From: CAIRTM01 sp963723235
Lineage (GTDB): Bacteria > Desulfobacterota > WTBG01 > CAIYCZ01 > CAIRTM01
Assembly: GCA_963723235.1 (NCBI GenBank)
Contig: CAVRPV010000011.1
Coordinates: 1 to 64,000, forward strand
DNA length: 64,000 nt
Direction: 5' to 3'
The stretch's first letter is position 1, and each line of letters opens with the position of its first letter. The notes beneath the pieces were generated by a model. The model saw only the letters and a list, made by a program, of their open reading frames with translations. It did not search any database and had not been told where the DNA came from. Below are positions 10,313 through 19,629 of the stretch, piece by piece. The translations under genes and the position numbers were made by a program.

Positions 10313-12717
10313 ATGAATACCGGATCATTGTCACATGTTTTTGGCAAATGGGCAGGCAGTGCCTGCATTGCGGCCGCATGCTTTGTGACGGTGTGTCTAC
10401 AGCCCTGTGGCGGCTCAGAGCGTGAGTCGTAACCGAAGATCAGTCAATCGCGGATAAATTTGTCCGGCATACGGTAACCGGCATTACAACCCCGCTGCCC
10501 GTATTCGCCGGATGTGACCGGGTTTATCGGTGCTTCCTACCTGACGATTGCCGATCTTGATGCTGACGGCATCAAGGAAATTATCTGCACTTCGGGCGTC
10601 GGGCCTGACGGAAATATGTCGACGAACAGATGGAGAAGTTGCACTCTTCACGTGGGACGGAATCGATAAGGACGCCTGGACTAAAACAATTTTGGACAAC
10701 ACGTTTGTTTTTCCCAATGAAACCATCGTTCGTGATATGAACAATGACGGTGAACTGGATATCGTGGTGTTTGACAAGTTTATCGGCAAGTCGTGCTGCA
10801 AGCGGCGTCTACTATCTGGAAAATCAGGGCGGAGACATTGCCAGCGCGGCCAACTGGGTCAAGCGGACCGTCTATTTAGACAGCGTAGGGAAAAAAAGCT
10901 ATCACCGCTGATATTTTATTGATCTTGATGGTGACGGTGATGATGATATTATTACCATGAACTGGTGTAACTCTCACCAGCAACGGTAACCCGATGGCTG
11001 GAAAATACGGGAATGTTGTCCTATACCTCCCATACCATCGGTACAGGCGGGGGATCATTGTTTGTCATGTTCGATATGGATGCAGATGGTGATTTGGATG
11101 TTGTGGCGCCCGCAGTTTGCAATCACAGCAGATTTTGTACTTACTAATGAGGTGCTTGGCTACCATCAGGCTCGGATCCGCTGGGTGATTCGCTGGTATG
11201 GTTTAAAAATCCGGGTACGGAGTAATGGCGGCGAATAACAAATCCTGCTTCTGCGTGGAGCCGCTATACCATAGATAACTGGTATACCTCGCAAATCCCA
11301 TCGGTAAGGGATTTGAGGTGGTAATTGCTGATATTAACGATGACGGTACTAAGCGAGCTTGTGGTCGAGCAATCATAACCATCAGAATGAAGATACGTCA
11401 TCAATGCGGATATGGCCGTCAGGAATATATTATTTCAAAATTCCCGGGCTTGGCGGCAATCCGGGTAACCCCGGATGATACTTCTGACTGGGTGCCGATA
11501 ACCATTGAGACCGGAAATCCGCTTTTTCTTATGAGCCGGGTTTGTTGCGCTAAAAAGGCCTTATGCTGTCTCTAACGTATTGGCTGATGTATATGCTGTT
11601 GACCGGCGTGGAGCTAATCTGCCGGCTCTGATCAGGGCTCACCGGGCATGGTGCGCGCAGGAGATGTAAACGGTGACGGCCGGGTTGATCTGGTGGTGCC
11701 GGGAGACGGCAAGGGCAGGGTCTATTATTATGAAGCCGGCGAGACGTCCGGCGGTAGCTTGACATTTAACAGGGCTTCGCTCTATACGGAAGTGCAGTGC
11801 ATGCCGGCTGATGCCAGGATAGTCGATCTGGATGGTGACGGTGACCATGATATCGTAGCGGGAATTTTTGATACGAGCGCCCTCAAGGGGTATCCGTACA
11901 CCTCAAGTTCGATTTTTTTCTTTGAAAAGATATGCCAGGGCGACAGCGACTGTCCCGAGGGCTATGAGTGCGTAAACGGTTCGTGTAAAATATAGACAAT
12001 CCCCCCGCAATCCCCTCCGGTCCTTTTTTGGCAGCAGGTTCATGGCCGCGCTGCCGACGTCACCTGAGAGCCCGATGGTTCTTAAGAAGAACTATAACGT
12101 ACTGTGGACCTTCAGCGACGATTTTGTATCATGTTCTGGACGTGTACGCACGGTGCCGAGTACCAGGTAGTTGGCGCCAGCAGTTGGACAGCGCTGAGTG
12201 TTACAAGCGATGCCGTTGAGGGCACAGCCCGGGTAGCTCTGCCGGTATTGCAGCTGCAAAACGGCACGTATGCATTCCGGTTTACGGTAACCGATTGCGC
12301 TGGTCAGCGGACGTACAGTCCGGCACATATTATTTCAAGGTTGCGCGCACAGATGCCCCGCCTGTAATCACCTCGGTCCGTTTGTGGCAGCCGGCTCATG
12401 GCCGATGCTGCCGACGTCACCTGCGAGCCCCATGGTTCTTAAGAAGAATTATGACGTGCTGTGGACCTTCAGCGACGATTTTGTATCATGTTCTGGATCC
12501 GTGTACGCACGGTGCCGAGTACCAGGTAGTTGGCGACAGCAGTTGGACAGCGCTGAGTGTTACAAGCGATGCTGCTGAAGGGCATGCCCAGGTTGCTCTG
12601 CCGGTATTGCAGCTGCAAAACGCCGCGACGTATGCCTTCCGGTTTGCAGTAACCGATTGTGCTGGTCAGCGGACGTACTCGCCGGCAATATACTATTTCA
12701 AGGTTGCACTTCCGTAA
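10313..12717 (+). CDS. secreted FG-GAP/VCBS-repeat protein with two tandem C-terminal domains, frameshifted
   Basis: ATG at 10313 follows GGAGGAG and begins a signal-peptide-like segment with a cysteine (ACFVTVCLQPCGG). At least six calcium-binding repeats follow in alternating frames: DLDADGIKE, DMNNDGELD, DLDGDGDDD, DMDADGDLD, DVNGDGRVD and DLDGDGDHD. Such repeats build beta-propellers in surface proteins. A cysteine-rich stretch (CQGDSDCPEGYECVNGSC) ends one frame at 11995. Shifting frame there continues into two near-identical domains (12010-12717). Frameshifts at many points mean no single frame covers the gene. It could be two genes (to 11995, and 12028 on), but the matching DNPPAIPSGPF / DAPPVITSVRL domain leads favour one protein. 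Confidence 0.6.
12010..12717 (+). repeat. tandem duplication, period about 356 bp
   Basis: Two adjacent copies (about 12010-12365 and 12366-12717) are nearly identical, e.g. GCTGCCGACGTCACCTG at 12050 and 12407. Each encodes a domain of about 119 residues (MVLKKNYDVLWTFSDDF, YQVVGDSSWTALSVTSD, TDCAGQRTYSPAIYYFKV), probably a beta-sandwich. The high DNA identity indicates a recent duplication. Confidence 0.75.
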
Positions 12718-12745
12718 TGGCGGGCACTATGAACGGGTAACACAG

Positions 12746-12776
12746 AAGGCAGGGCCACACGGCCCTGCCTTTTTTT
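12746..12776 (+). terminator. rho-independent terminator
   Basis: AAGGCAGGGCC and GGCCCTGCCTT form a perfect 11-bp stem around ACAC, followed by a T run. It ends the transcript of the FG-GAP protein. Confidence 0.9.
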
Positions 12777-12930
12777 AAACGGTACAGCCATACTGAAAAC
12801 GTGTTGCGCGCAGCCATCACCGGCAACCAGCAACAGTTCATCAGAGTTTTTATAAGATTTTTTCTCCTTGAAAAAGACTGCAAGACACGCTAATTTTGAG
12901 GCTGTTGCAGTTTATTGTCAGGATACGGGT

Positions 12931-13527
12931 ATGAAAAACGAGGAGATCAGAGGCCTGAGGCGCGAGGAAATATTCAAGGCTGCCATTGCGTGCTTCATTG
13001 AAAACGGCTACTATAAAACGTCGGTTGACATGATATGCAGCAGGGCTGCAATCACGAAACGCGGTCTGTATTATCACTTCAAATCAAAGGATGAGCTTTT
13101 TATTGAGCTTTTTCATCATCGGGGCAGGCAGTATTTTGATTATATAGCTTCGTTTACAAACCAGATCGAGGATCCGCTCGAGAAAATTAGGATGTTTGTC
13201 AGCCGGGGCAGCCAGTTCATCCGGCGCAATGAGGATTTTCTGCGCTTTTTTGTCGAATTCATGATCGTGGGCGCGCGCAATCCCGTGATCGGTGACGTGC
13301 TCAGGGCGCATTATGAGAATTCAATTGAGAATTTTAAAAAATTGCTGCGCTGCGCTATTGAATCCCGCAAAATGGTTGATCATGACATTCAGCAGACTGC
13401 CCAAGCTGTGTTCATCAGCTCAATGGGGATTTTTTTTATCTATTACACCCTGATGCCGGGTTTTAATATGTTAAAGCAGCATAATTATGACATTGACGTA
13501 ATTTTGAAATCAGTATGCATTGGTTGA
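12931..13527 (+). CDS. TetR/AcrR-family transcriptional regulator
   Basis: 198 residues from the ATG at 12931 (AGGA upstream). A TTG at 12868 would lengthen it by 21 residues but has no ribosome site. The N-terminus holds the helix-turn-helix: REEIFKAAIACFIENGYYKTS, then CSRAAITKRGLYYHFKSKDELF. The ligand domain includes FFVEFMIVGARNPVIGDVL. It shares these features with the regulator at 15226. It lies just upstream of the operator at 13604 and the flavoprotein gene, so it is the best candidate for the protein binding ACTGAC-YR-GTCGGY. Confidence 0.9.
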   Translation: MKNEEIRGLRREEIFKAAIACFIENGYYKTSVDMICSRAAITKRGLYYHFKSKDELFIELFHHRGRQYFDYIASFTNQIEDPLEKIRMFVSRGSQFIRRNEDFLRFFVEFMIVGARNPVIGDVLRAHYENSIENFKKLLRCAIESRKMVDHDIQQTAQAVFISSMGIFFIYYTLMPGFNMLKQHNYDIDVILKSVCIG

Positions 13528-13603
13528 GGGATGTAATGCGGCTAGCCCCTTGTATCTTCAGATAATAATTGGTTGCCATCTTTTTGCCAATATGTTAAAC
13601 TGC

Positions 13604-13617
13604 ACTGACTAGTCGGT
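13604..13617 (+). promoter_or_regulatory. TetR-type operator, third copy
   Basis: ACTGACTAGTCGGT lies between the TetR gene (stop 13527) and the flavoprotein start (13706). Possible -35 and -10 elements (TTGCCA at 13573, TTAAAC at 13595) lie just upstream, so a bound repressor would block the start of transcription. Confidence 0.65.
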
Positions 13618-13705
13618 TTATCTTTTTTTAATGGTGCAGTCCTGTTCGGCGACTATGCGGTAATGGAATATAAAAGAACACACGCGTGATAAGGAGTAAT
13701 TTCTA

Positions 13706-15037
13706 ATGGCAGACTATGATGTGATCGTTATCGGCTGCGGCCCTGCAGGCATGATGGCCTGCGGTGAGCTGGCAAAACGGGGTGTAAAGGTTCTGGGTAT
13801 CGACAAGAAGCCCAAGCTGGACATCAACATACGCACGGCTTCGGGCTATTGTTTTCTGGATCAGAGCTTCAACCATGAATACATCGCCTGCACCCCGCAG
13901 GGCAAAAAAACAAAGCTTGAGTATACTGATACGGGCTTTACCGTTACCTACGGCGGCAGCATGGAGGGTATTTATCATTCGCATATGTTCTCCGATACGG
14001 GCAAGCACTGGCAGGCGTCAGTGACCAAAAAGCCTTTCTACCATATCTTCAATCCGCATCAATGCCATGCCGACCGTTTTGCCTGGGCTTCGAAGACATC
14101 GGCTGAATTCATGACCGAGACGCATTTCCGGCATGCCGAGCAGGATAAAAACGGCGTGCGCGTCAAGGTGCGGCGCATGGGTAAAGACCTGTACCTGACA
14201 GCAAAGAAGCTCATTGCCGCTGACGGGCTGTGCTCACGCGTGGCCAAAGTGACCGGGGCCAATGCCTCGCGCACGAATTTCGGCATGAAGGGCCCGACGA
14301 TTGAATATGAGTTGAGCAATGTTGAGTGCCCGTATGTGCGCGGGGACATGTTCTTCTTCGGAGCCAAGAATTTCGGCGGCCGCGCAGGCGGCATCATCAT
14401 GGTGCCGAGTTGCCACGGTGAGGGTATCTTCCGCATGGAAACCATGTCCATGCTGCCGGCCTCGACCGCGACCGATCTGATCGAGTATTTCACGAAGAAG
14501 GGCCCCTATGCCGATTGGTTCAAAAAATCCGAAGTCATCGAGACAAGCGGCGTGGTGATTGAGTTCCTCTCGCCCATGATCATCCCTCACCTGGGCAACA
14601 TTTTGTTTGTCGGCGATTCGGCCGCTTACGGCGAATGCCTGTACCAGAGCGCAGTGATGGCCGGCTACAAGGGAGCCGAATGCGTAATCCGCGAGCTCGA
14701 AGGCGCTCAGGGTTTTGACGAGTATGCCACCTGGTGGGCCGATCATTTCAACTGGGTGCGCGAGCCCAAGGCCATGGCCGACTATACCAAGCGGGTGTTG
14801 TTCCCGCGTTTCTTCACGGTTGAGGAGCTTGACTTTCTGTTTGACCTGTCGGAAAAGTATCCTATTGTCATGGAGGAGGCTGAGGCTTCGCCCTACACCT
14901 TTTCCACCATGATGATGCAGTCGTTCATGGCGCTGCCCGGTGTTTCGGACGAGCTGAAGGAGCGCATGCAGTTTATCATTGACGCTGACATGGGCCAGGT
15001 GGCACAGGTGGTCGGCAAGGTGCAGAAGGCCAAATAA
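13706..15037 (+). CDS. FAD-dependent oxidoreductase, geranylgeranyl-reductase-like
   Basis: Intact, 443 residues, with AAGGAG upstream. VIVIGCGPAGMMACGELAKRG near the N-terminus is the FAD-binding Rossmann motif; KLIAADGLCSRVAKVTG and ILFVGDSAAYGECLYQSA are the two later conserved contacts of this flavoprotein-monooxygenase/reductase superfamily. The paralogue at 6420 lies in the first module. Members reduce isoprenoid double bonds or hydroxylate aromatics, so the substrate remains open. It has its own operator at 13604 and is flanked by TetR genes on both sides. Confidence 0.85.
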   Translation: MADYDVIVIGCGPAGMMACGELAKRGVKVLGIDKKPKLDINIRTASGYCFLDQSFNHEYIACTPQGKKTKLEYTDTGFTVTYGGSMEGIYHSHMFSDTGKHWQASVTKKPFYHIFNPHQCHADRFAWASKTSAEFMTETHFRHAEQDKNGVRVKVRRMGKDLYLTAKKLIAADGLCSRVAKVTGANASRTNFGMKGPTIEYELSNVECPYVRGDMFFFGAKNFGGRAGGIIMVPSCHGEGIFRMETMSMLPASTATDLIEYFTKKGPYADWFKKSEVIETSGVVIEFLSPMIIPHLGNILFVGDSAAYGECLYQSAVMAGYKGAECVIRELEGAQGFDEYATWWADHFNWVREPKAMADYTKRVLFPRFFTVEELDFLFDLSEKYPIVMEEAEASPYTFSTMMMQSFMALPGVSDELKERMQFIIDADMGQVAQVVGKVQKAK

Positions 15038-15045
15038 GGTTTTCG

Positions 15046-15180
15046 CAGGCTGTTGAAAAACGCTCATTTGCTTCGTTGCGCTCGTTATTCGTCTTTGCGG
15101 CGTACGGTAGGGGCGCGGCATGCTGTGCCCCTACAACTCATGACTCGCGCGCCTTGTATCTAATCATTTTTGAACAGTCT
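15046..15180 (+). repeat. CAGGCTGTTGAA element, copy 1
   Basis: It begins CAGGCTGTTGAAAAA nine bases behind the flavoprotein stop and ends TTTTTGAACAG, a terminal inverted repeat. The interior has GCGGCGTACG and a nested REP palindrome (GGGGCGCGGCATGCTGTGCCCC). Other copies: 23148, 30562, 50494, 50631, 59205 and a minimal form at 24248. Confidence 0.85.
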
Positions 15181-15225
15181 GGATATAAGCACCTTTACAA
15201 AAATTTGATAGAGTGGGTATAGCGT

Positions 15226-15834
15226 ATGCCGCGCGGACGGGAAAATCGAAAAGAGCAGATCCTGGAGACAGCCCTGCGCTGTTTTAACGAAACCGGATAC
15301 TACCTCACGTCGCTGGATGCGATTGCGCTGGCAGCCGGAATCAGCAAGGGCGGGCTGTACTACCATTTTGAGTCAAAAAACGCCCTGTTCATCGAGCTGT
15401 TTCACTACCGGGGCCAGAAGTATTTTGAACAGGTGCACGCCTATGTGCGCGATATCACGGACCCGGTCGAGCGCGTGGAGGTGTTTGTCAGCAGGGCCAG
15501 CAATATTCTGAAGGACAACGAAGATTTCATGCGCTTTTTCCTCGAGTTTATGTCAATGGGCGCGCGCGATCCTGAAATCCGCCAGGTCATGACCGATTAC
15601 TACACTATGTCAATTGACAATTTCAGCCGCATTATTGAAGAGGGCATTGCAAGCGGGGCGTTCCGCGCCGAAAGTCCGGGTGATGTGGCCCGGGCAGTCT
15701 ACTTCCTTTCCATGGGAGTATTCTTCACCTATTTTACCATCAATCCCGATTTTGACCTGGGAGACCAGCACGTCATGCATATCAACAATATCCTGCTTGC
15801 GTTGAAAAAGAACACCGCTTCCTCAAAAAGTTAA
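15226..15834 (+). CDS. TetR/AcrR-family transcriptional regulator
   Basis: Intact, 202 residues. HTH domain: KEQILETALRCFNETGYYLTS, LAAGISKGGLYYHFESKNALF. The effector domain resembles the regulator at 12931 (FFLEFMSMGARDPEIRQVM), so the two are close paralogues. No strong ribosome site precedes the ATG. A terminator follows at 15878. It may control the flavoprotein upstream or the flavin-fold gene downstream; no operator copy is seen directly before it because the repeat element fills that gap. Confidence 0.9.
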   Translation: MPRGRENRKEQILETALRCFNETGYYLTSLDAIALAAGISKGGLYYHFESKNALFIELFHYRGQKYFEQVHAYVRDITDPVERVEVFVSRASNILKDNEDFMRFFLEFMSMGARDPEIRQVMTDYYTMSIDNFSRIIEEGIASGAFRAESPGDVARAVYFLSMGVFFTYFTINPDFDLGDQHVMHINNILLALKKNTASSKS

Positions 15835-15877
15835 ATCGATACAACTGAACGGCACATGTCGGATTGCAGGGCAGGAA

Positions 15878-15907
15878 ACGGGGCCACGTTGGGGCCCTGT
15901 TTTTTTT
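15878..15907 (+). terminator. rho-independent terminator
   Basis: ACGGGGCC pairs with GGCCCTGT (one G-T pair) over a short loop and is followed by eight Ts. It lies 44 bases behind the TetR stop. Confidence 0.85.
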
Positions 15908-15964
15908 CGGGCGGATGTGCTATTGCATGCTGGGGTGATCAATTTCAAACACGGGAGATTCTTT

Positions 15965-16510
15965 ATGGACTATACAAGCCTGCAGGAAGCAGAAAAGGAA
16001 TATAATCGCAAGCTTGAAATTGATTTTGTGAATATGCTCAAACGCACAGTGCGTCATCCGGGCCCGGATGAACTGCGCGCGCGCCTGGTAACGTTCCTGC
16101 GCAACAACCCTATCGGAACCCTTGCGACCTGCTGGGAGAACCTGCCGCGCGCTACCCCGGTGCGCTACAAAAGCCATGATGTGGATATTTATATTCTGAC
16201 CGAGGGCGGGGGCAAGATTTTCAACATTCGCCGCAACCCGTCAGTGTCCTTCAGCGTGCATGGCCGCTACGGCGGATTTACCACCTGCCGTTGCGTTCAG
16301 CTGTGGGGCCGGGCCTCTATCATCGAGCAGCATGATGCTGAGTATGCCCGGGCGCATGCTATCATGGGGCTCGGCACACGCCCGGATTTGAGCGCGCTTG
16401 ATCTTGAGACTGTACAGGCCAGCATGTGCATCATTAAAATCGAGCCGCAGCGCGCCCGGATTTTAAATCTCCCGGTCGGTATTTTAAACGCGGACATATC
16501 GTTTACATAA
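15965..16510 (+). CDS. PNPOx-like flavin/F420-binding split-barrel protein
   Basis: 181 residues from ATG 15965, chosen because GGGAG lies 7 bases upstream. Core motifs of the pyridoxamine-phosphate-oxidase fold are present: NPIGTLATCWENLPRATPVRY, DVDIYILTEGGGKIFNIRRN and FTTCRCVQLWGRASIIE. The cytoplasmic protein lacks the signal peptide and haem motif of the related gene at 5621. Likely binds FMN or a related cofactor; the reaction is unknown. It completes a second TetR-flavoprotein-flavin-fold module parallel to the one at 5-8 kb. Confidence 0.75.
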   Translation: MDYTSLQEAEKEYNRKLEIDFVNMLKRTVRHPGPDELRARLVTFLRNNPIGTLATCWENLPRATPVRYKSHDVDIYILTEGGGKIFNIRRNPSVSFSVHGRYGGFTTCRCVQLWGRASIIEQHDAEYARAHAIMGLGTRPDLSALDLETVQASMCIIKIEPQRARILNLPVGILNADISFT

Positions 16511-16593
16511 CATTTACTTGAAAATCTTTGACCCGCATATTATTTTTTGCTCAGTCGTGTTTTATATAATTCAACAGGTTTGTGGAGGAATGT

Positions 16594-17577
16594 ATGCAGT
16601 CCGACATTCAGGAGATCACAAGGGAAGTCGAACACTACAGCAGTGTCACCAGGGCCATTGCCGCTGAGGTGAAAAAAGTAATCGTCGGGCAGGACTATCT
16701 CGTGGAGCGCCTTTTGATCGGCCTGCTGGCCGACGGGCACATCCTGCTGGAGGGCGTTCCCGGACTTGCGAAAACCACCGCGGTTAAAGCCCTTGCAGCC
16801 GCGCTCAAGACCGGGTTTCAGCGCATTCAGTTTACACCGGACCTTTTGCCGGCAGACCTGATCGGCACGCAGATATATGAGCCCAGAAGCGCTCAGTTCA
16901 CCATTAAGAAAGGGCCGCTGTTTTCAAACATCATCCTGGCTGATGAAATAAACCGCGCGCCGGCCAAGGTGCAGAGCGCGCTGCTCGAAGCCATGCAGGA
17001 ACGCCAGGTTACGATCGGTGAGACGACCTTTCGCCTGGGCGAGCCGTTTCTGGTAATGGCTACCCAGAACCCGATCGAACAGGAAGGCACCTATCCCCTG
17101 CCTGAAGCGCAGGTGGACCGCTTCATGCTGAAGCTGCGCATCAATTATCCCAATAAGGCTGAAGAAAAGGAGATCATAAAGCGCATGAGCAGCGCTCCGG
17201 TTACAGTGCAGCCCGTGGCGACCCCGGAGGATATTATGGCGGCCCGTGCCGTGGTCGATAAAATCTACCTTGATGAGAAACTGCTGGATTACATTGTCGA
17301 ACTCGTCTTTGCCACCCGTGAGCCGGGGGTGGCGGGCATTGCTGTTGATGATGTAATTCATTTCGGCGCTTCCCCGCGTGCCTCCATTTACCTGACCCGC
17401 GCGGCGCGGGCCTATGCCTTTTTGCAGGGTCGCGGCTATGTTATACCGCAGGATATAAAGTCAATCGGTCTTGATGTGCTGCGTCATCGGATTCTGCTCA
17501 GTTATGAGGCTGAGGCAGAGGACCTGACCGCTGACGATATTATCCTGAAAATTTTTGAGAACGTGGAAGTGCCGTAA
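16594..17577 (+). CDS. MoxR-family AAA+ ATPase
   Basis: 327 residues from ATG 16594; GGAGGA lies upstream, and this is preferred to the GTG at 16582. Walker A is EGVPGLAKT (about residues 53-61), Walker B IILADEINRAP (about 113-123), and ATQNPIEQEGTYPLPEAQVDRF is the family signature with sensor 1 and the arginine finger region. MoxR ATPases act as chaperones that insert cofactors into or activate VWA-domain partners. The DUF58 and two VWA genes downstream form its standard operon. Confidence 0.95.
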   Translation: MQSDIQEITREVEHYSSVTRAIAAEVKKVIVGQDYLVERLLIGLLADGHILLEGVPGLAKTTAVKALAAALKTGFQRIQFTPDLLPADLIGTQIYEPRSAQFTIKKGPLFSNIILADEINRAPAKVQSALLEAMQERQVTIGETTFRLGEPFLVMATQNPIEQEGTYPLPEAQVDRFMLKLRINYPNKAEEKEIIKRMSSAPVTVQPVATPEDIMAARAVVDKIYLDEKLLDYIVELVFATREPGVAGIAVDDVIHFGASPRASIYLTRAARAYAFLQGRGYVIPQDIKSIGLDVLRHRILLSYEAEAEDLTADDIILKIFENVEVP

Positions 17578-17660
17578 GCGCACAATCGCGCGAACGGCAT
17601 AACCCGGCCCGGACGGAGACCTCCCCGACGGGGCTGCCCCTGAAAACCCGGTGTGCTGCA

Positions 17661-18536
17661 ATGGTTTCAAAAGAGATTCTTAAGAAAATCAGAAAAATCC
17701 ATATCCGCACCAACCATGTCGTCAATGACATGTTTGCCGGTGAGTATGAGAGCGCTTTTCGCGGCCGCGGCATGCAGTTCGAGGAGGTGCGCGAGTACTC
17801 GCCGGGCGATGATGTGCGCGACATTGACTGGAACGTGACTGCCCGTTTCGGCCATCCCTTTGTCAAGGTGTATCGCGAGGAGCGTGAGTTGACGATCATG
17901 CTGCTGGTCGACGTCAGCTCTTCCTGTTTTTTCGGTACGCAGCGTCAGTACAAACAGGAACTGGCCGCCGAGATAGCTTCCGTGCTGGCATTTGCCGCCA
18001 CCAAGAACAATGACAGGGTCGGCCTTGTTATTTTCAGCGACCGTATAGAAAAATGCATCCCTCCCAAAAAGGGCAAAAATCATGTGTGGCACGTTATCAG
18101 GGAGGTGCTTGATCACAGGGCACTTTCTATTCGCACGGACATACCGGCAGCCCTTAATTACCTGAACAAAATCATGCGGCGCAAGACAGCCGTGTTTCTA
18201 ATCTCCGATTTCATCGCATCTGATTATGAAAAGGCCCTGCGCATTACCGCAAAAAAACATGACCTGATCGCGGTAAGCATCACTGATCCGCGTGAACTGG
18301 AACTGCCGGACACGGGCATGGTTGAACTCCGGGATGCTGAAACCGGCCAGAACATGCTGATCGATACCTCAAGCACTGCTGTGCGCGCCGGTTATCGCGC
18401 TCTGGCTGAAAAGATCCGTTGCGAACGGCAGTCCCTGTTTCGCTCATCCGGCATTGACTGTATAGAGGTGTATACCGACAGGCCCTTTATTGACCCGATC
18501 ATGAAATTTTTTCGCATGCGGGAGAAACGCCAGTGA
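17661..18536 (+). CDS. DUF58 protein (VWA-like, MoxR partner)
   Basis: 291 residues. FRGRGMQFEEVREYSPGDDV followed by RDIDWNVTARFGHPFVK is the DUF58 signature near residues 35-70, with a VWA-like stretch LLVDVSSSCFFGT after it (DxSxS). No transmembrane anchor is evident, so it is cytoplasmic. It sits between the MoxR ATPase and the BatD-like lipoprotein, as in many Bat (aerotolerance-related) operons. Confidence 0.9.
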   Translation: MVSKEILKKIRKIHIRTNHVVNDMFAGEYESAFRGRGMQFEEVREYSPGDDVRDIDWNVTARFGHPFVKVYREERELTIMLLVDVSSSCFFGTQRQYKQELAAEIASVLAFAATKNNDRVGLVIFSDRIEKCIPPKKGKNHVWHVIREVLDHRALSIRTDIPAALNYLNKIMRRKTAVFLISDFIASDYEKALRITAKKHDLIAVSITDPRELELPDTGMVELRDAETGQNMLIDTSSTAVRAGYRALAEKIRCERQSLFRSSGIDCIEVYTDRPFIDPIMKFFRMREKRQ

Positions 18537-18636
18537 GGCAGGGATTAACGTGTATGGCTTTGCCCTGCTGTCGGGCCCCGGGGAAATATCAGCGCAAAGA
18601 TGGTGGCCTGTATCCACATCAACCGGGGGACATTGC

Positions 18637-19629
18637 ATGAACAGACTGTTTGTGCTGCTGCTGGTGCTGCTGGCGGGCTGCACTGCCAATGCACCCCCGG
18701 ACAGTGACAACCGGACCGCGGACTCCTCCGGCATTGTGGTCAGAGCGCAGACTGACCGCACCACCGCCGCTTTGGATGAGACAATTCGTCTTACCTTGAG
18801 CGTTACCTGCCCGCAGCATGTACAGGTGCATATGCCGGAAATCGGGGCCCTGATCGCTGGTTTGCGCATTGTTGATTTCGGCGAAAGTTCCAGCCCGATA
18901 GACAACCGCCTTGTTCTGGAAAAATGGTTTGATTTGCGGGCGGATATGAGCGGCACCTATATCATTCCTGCAATGACGGTGCGCGCGGTTGACCATGATC
19001 AAACCCGGGAGATCTCCACGCCGCAGATTTTTATAAAGGTCGGCGCATCCAGTGCCCGTGCCGACAATGAAACCATGCAGGATATTATCGATATCAAGCC
19101 GCCGGCTGCCCTGCCGCGCGACCTGCGGCGCTTTATCCTGGGCAGTGGCATTGCTGCCCTGCTGCTTTTGGCCGGTCTGGGCATGTGGCTGTACATTCGC
19201 AAACGCAAGGATGCACCCCCGGCAGCGCAGAAGCCGGCGCATGTTTTGGCCTGCGAGCAGTTGGAGCAGCTTGAGCGCGAGGGCCTGGTGGAGCGAGGCG
19301 TTGTGCACGAGTATTATGTCCGGCTCTCGGATATTTTTCGCCATTACCTGCAAAACCGTTTCGCTATTTCGGCAGTTGAGCAGACAACGCAGGAATTGCT
19401 GCGCTCGGTTAAAAGACTGCCTGATATGCCGGACCGCGCTAAAAACGCTACCCGTGATTTTTTGCTGCATGCTGATCTGGTCAAGTTTGCCAAATATCGC
19501 CCGGACAACCAGGCTATTCAACAAAACCAGCAGCAGGTTCACGATATCATTGATCAAACCAGAGAGGACATCCAGGCTGTTGCGGAGCAGCCGCACGCAG
19601 GCAGCATACACGGGGGTGTCCGTCAATGA
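18637..19629 (+). CDS. BatD/DUF4381-like membrane lipoprotein
   Basis: The start at 18637 is chosen because GGGGGA precedes it and because it places a lipoprotein signal MNRLFVLLLVLLAGC at the N-terminus (cysteine 15). An extracytoplasmic beta-sandwich-like domain (about residues 30-155) is followed by one membrane helix (IAALLLLAGLGMWLYI) and a cytoplasmic part with a DUF4381-type motif (VHEYYVRLSDIFRHYLQNRF). The stop overlaps the next VWA gene by 4 bases. Likely scaffolds the Bat proteins at the membrane. Confidence 0.75.
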   Translation: MNRLFVLLLVLLAGCTANAPPDSDNRTADSSGIVVRAQTDRTTAALDETIRLTLSVTCPQHVQVHMPEIGALIAGLRIVDFGESSSPIDNRLVLEKWFDLRADMSGTYIIPAMTVRAVDHDQTREISTPQIFIKVGASSARADNETMQDIIDIKPPAALPRDLRRFILGSGIAALLLLAGLGMWLYIRKRKDAPPAAQKPAHVLACEQLEQLEREGLVERGVVHEYYVRLSDIFRHYLQNRFAISAVEQTTQELLRSVKRLPDMPDRAKNATRDFLLHADLVKFAKYRPDNQAIQQNQQQVHDIIDQTREDIQAVAEQPHAGSIHGGVRQ

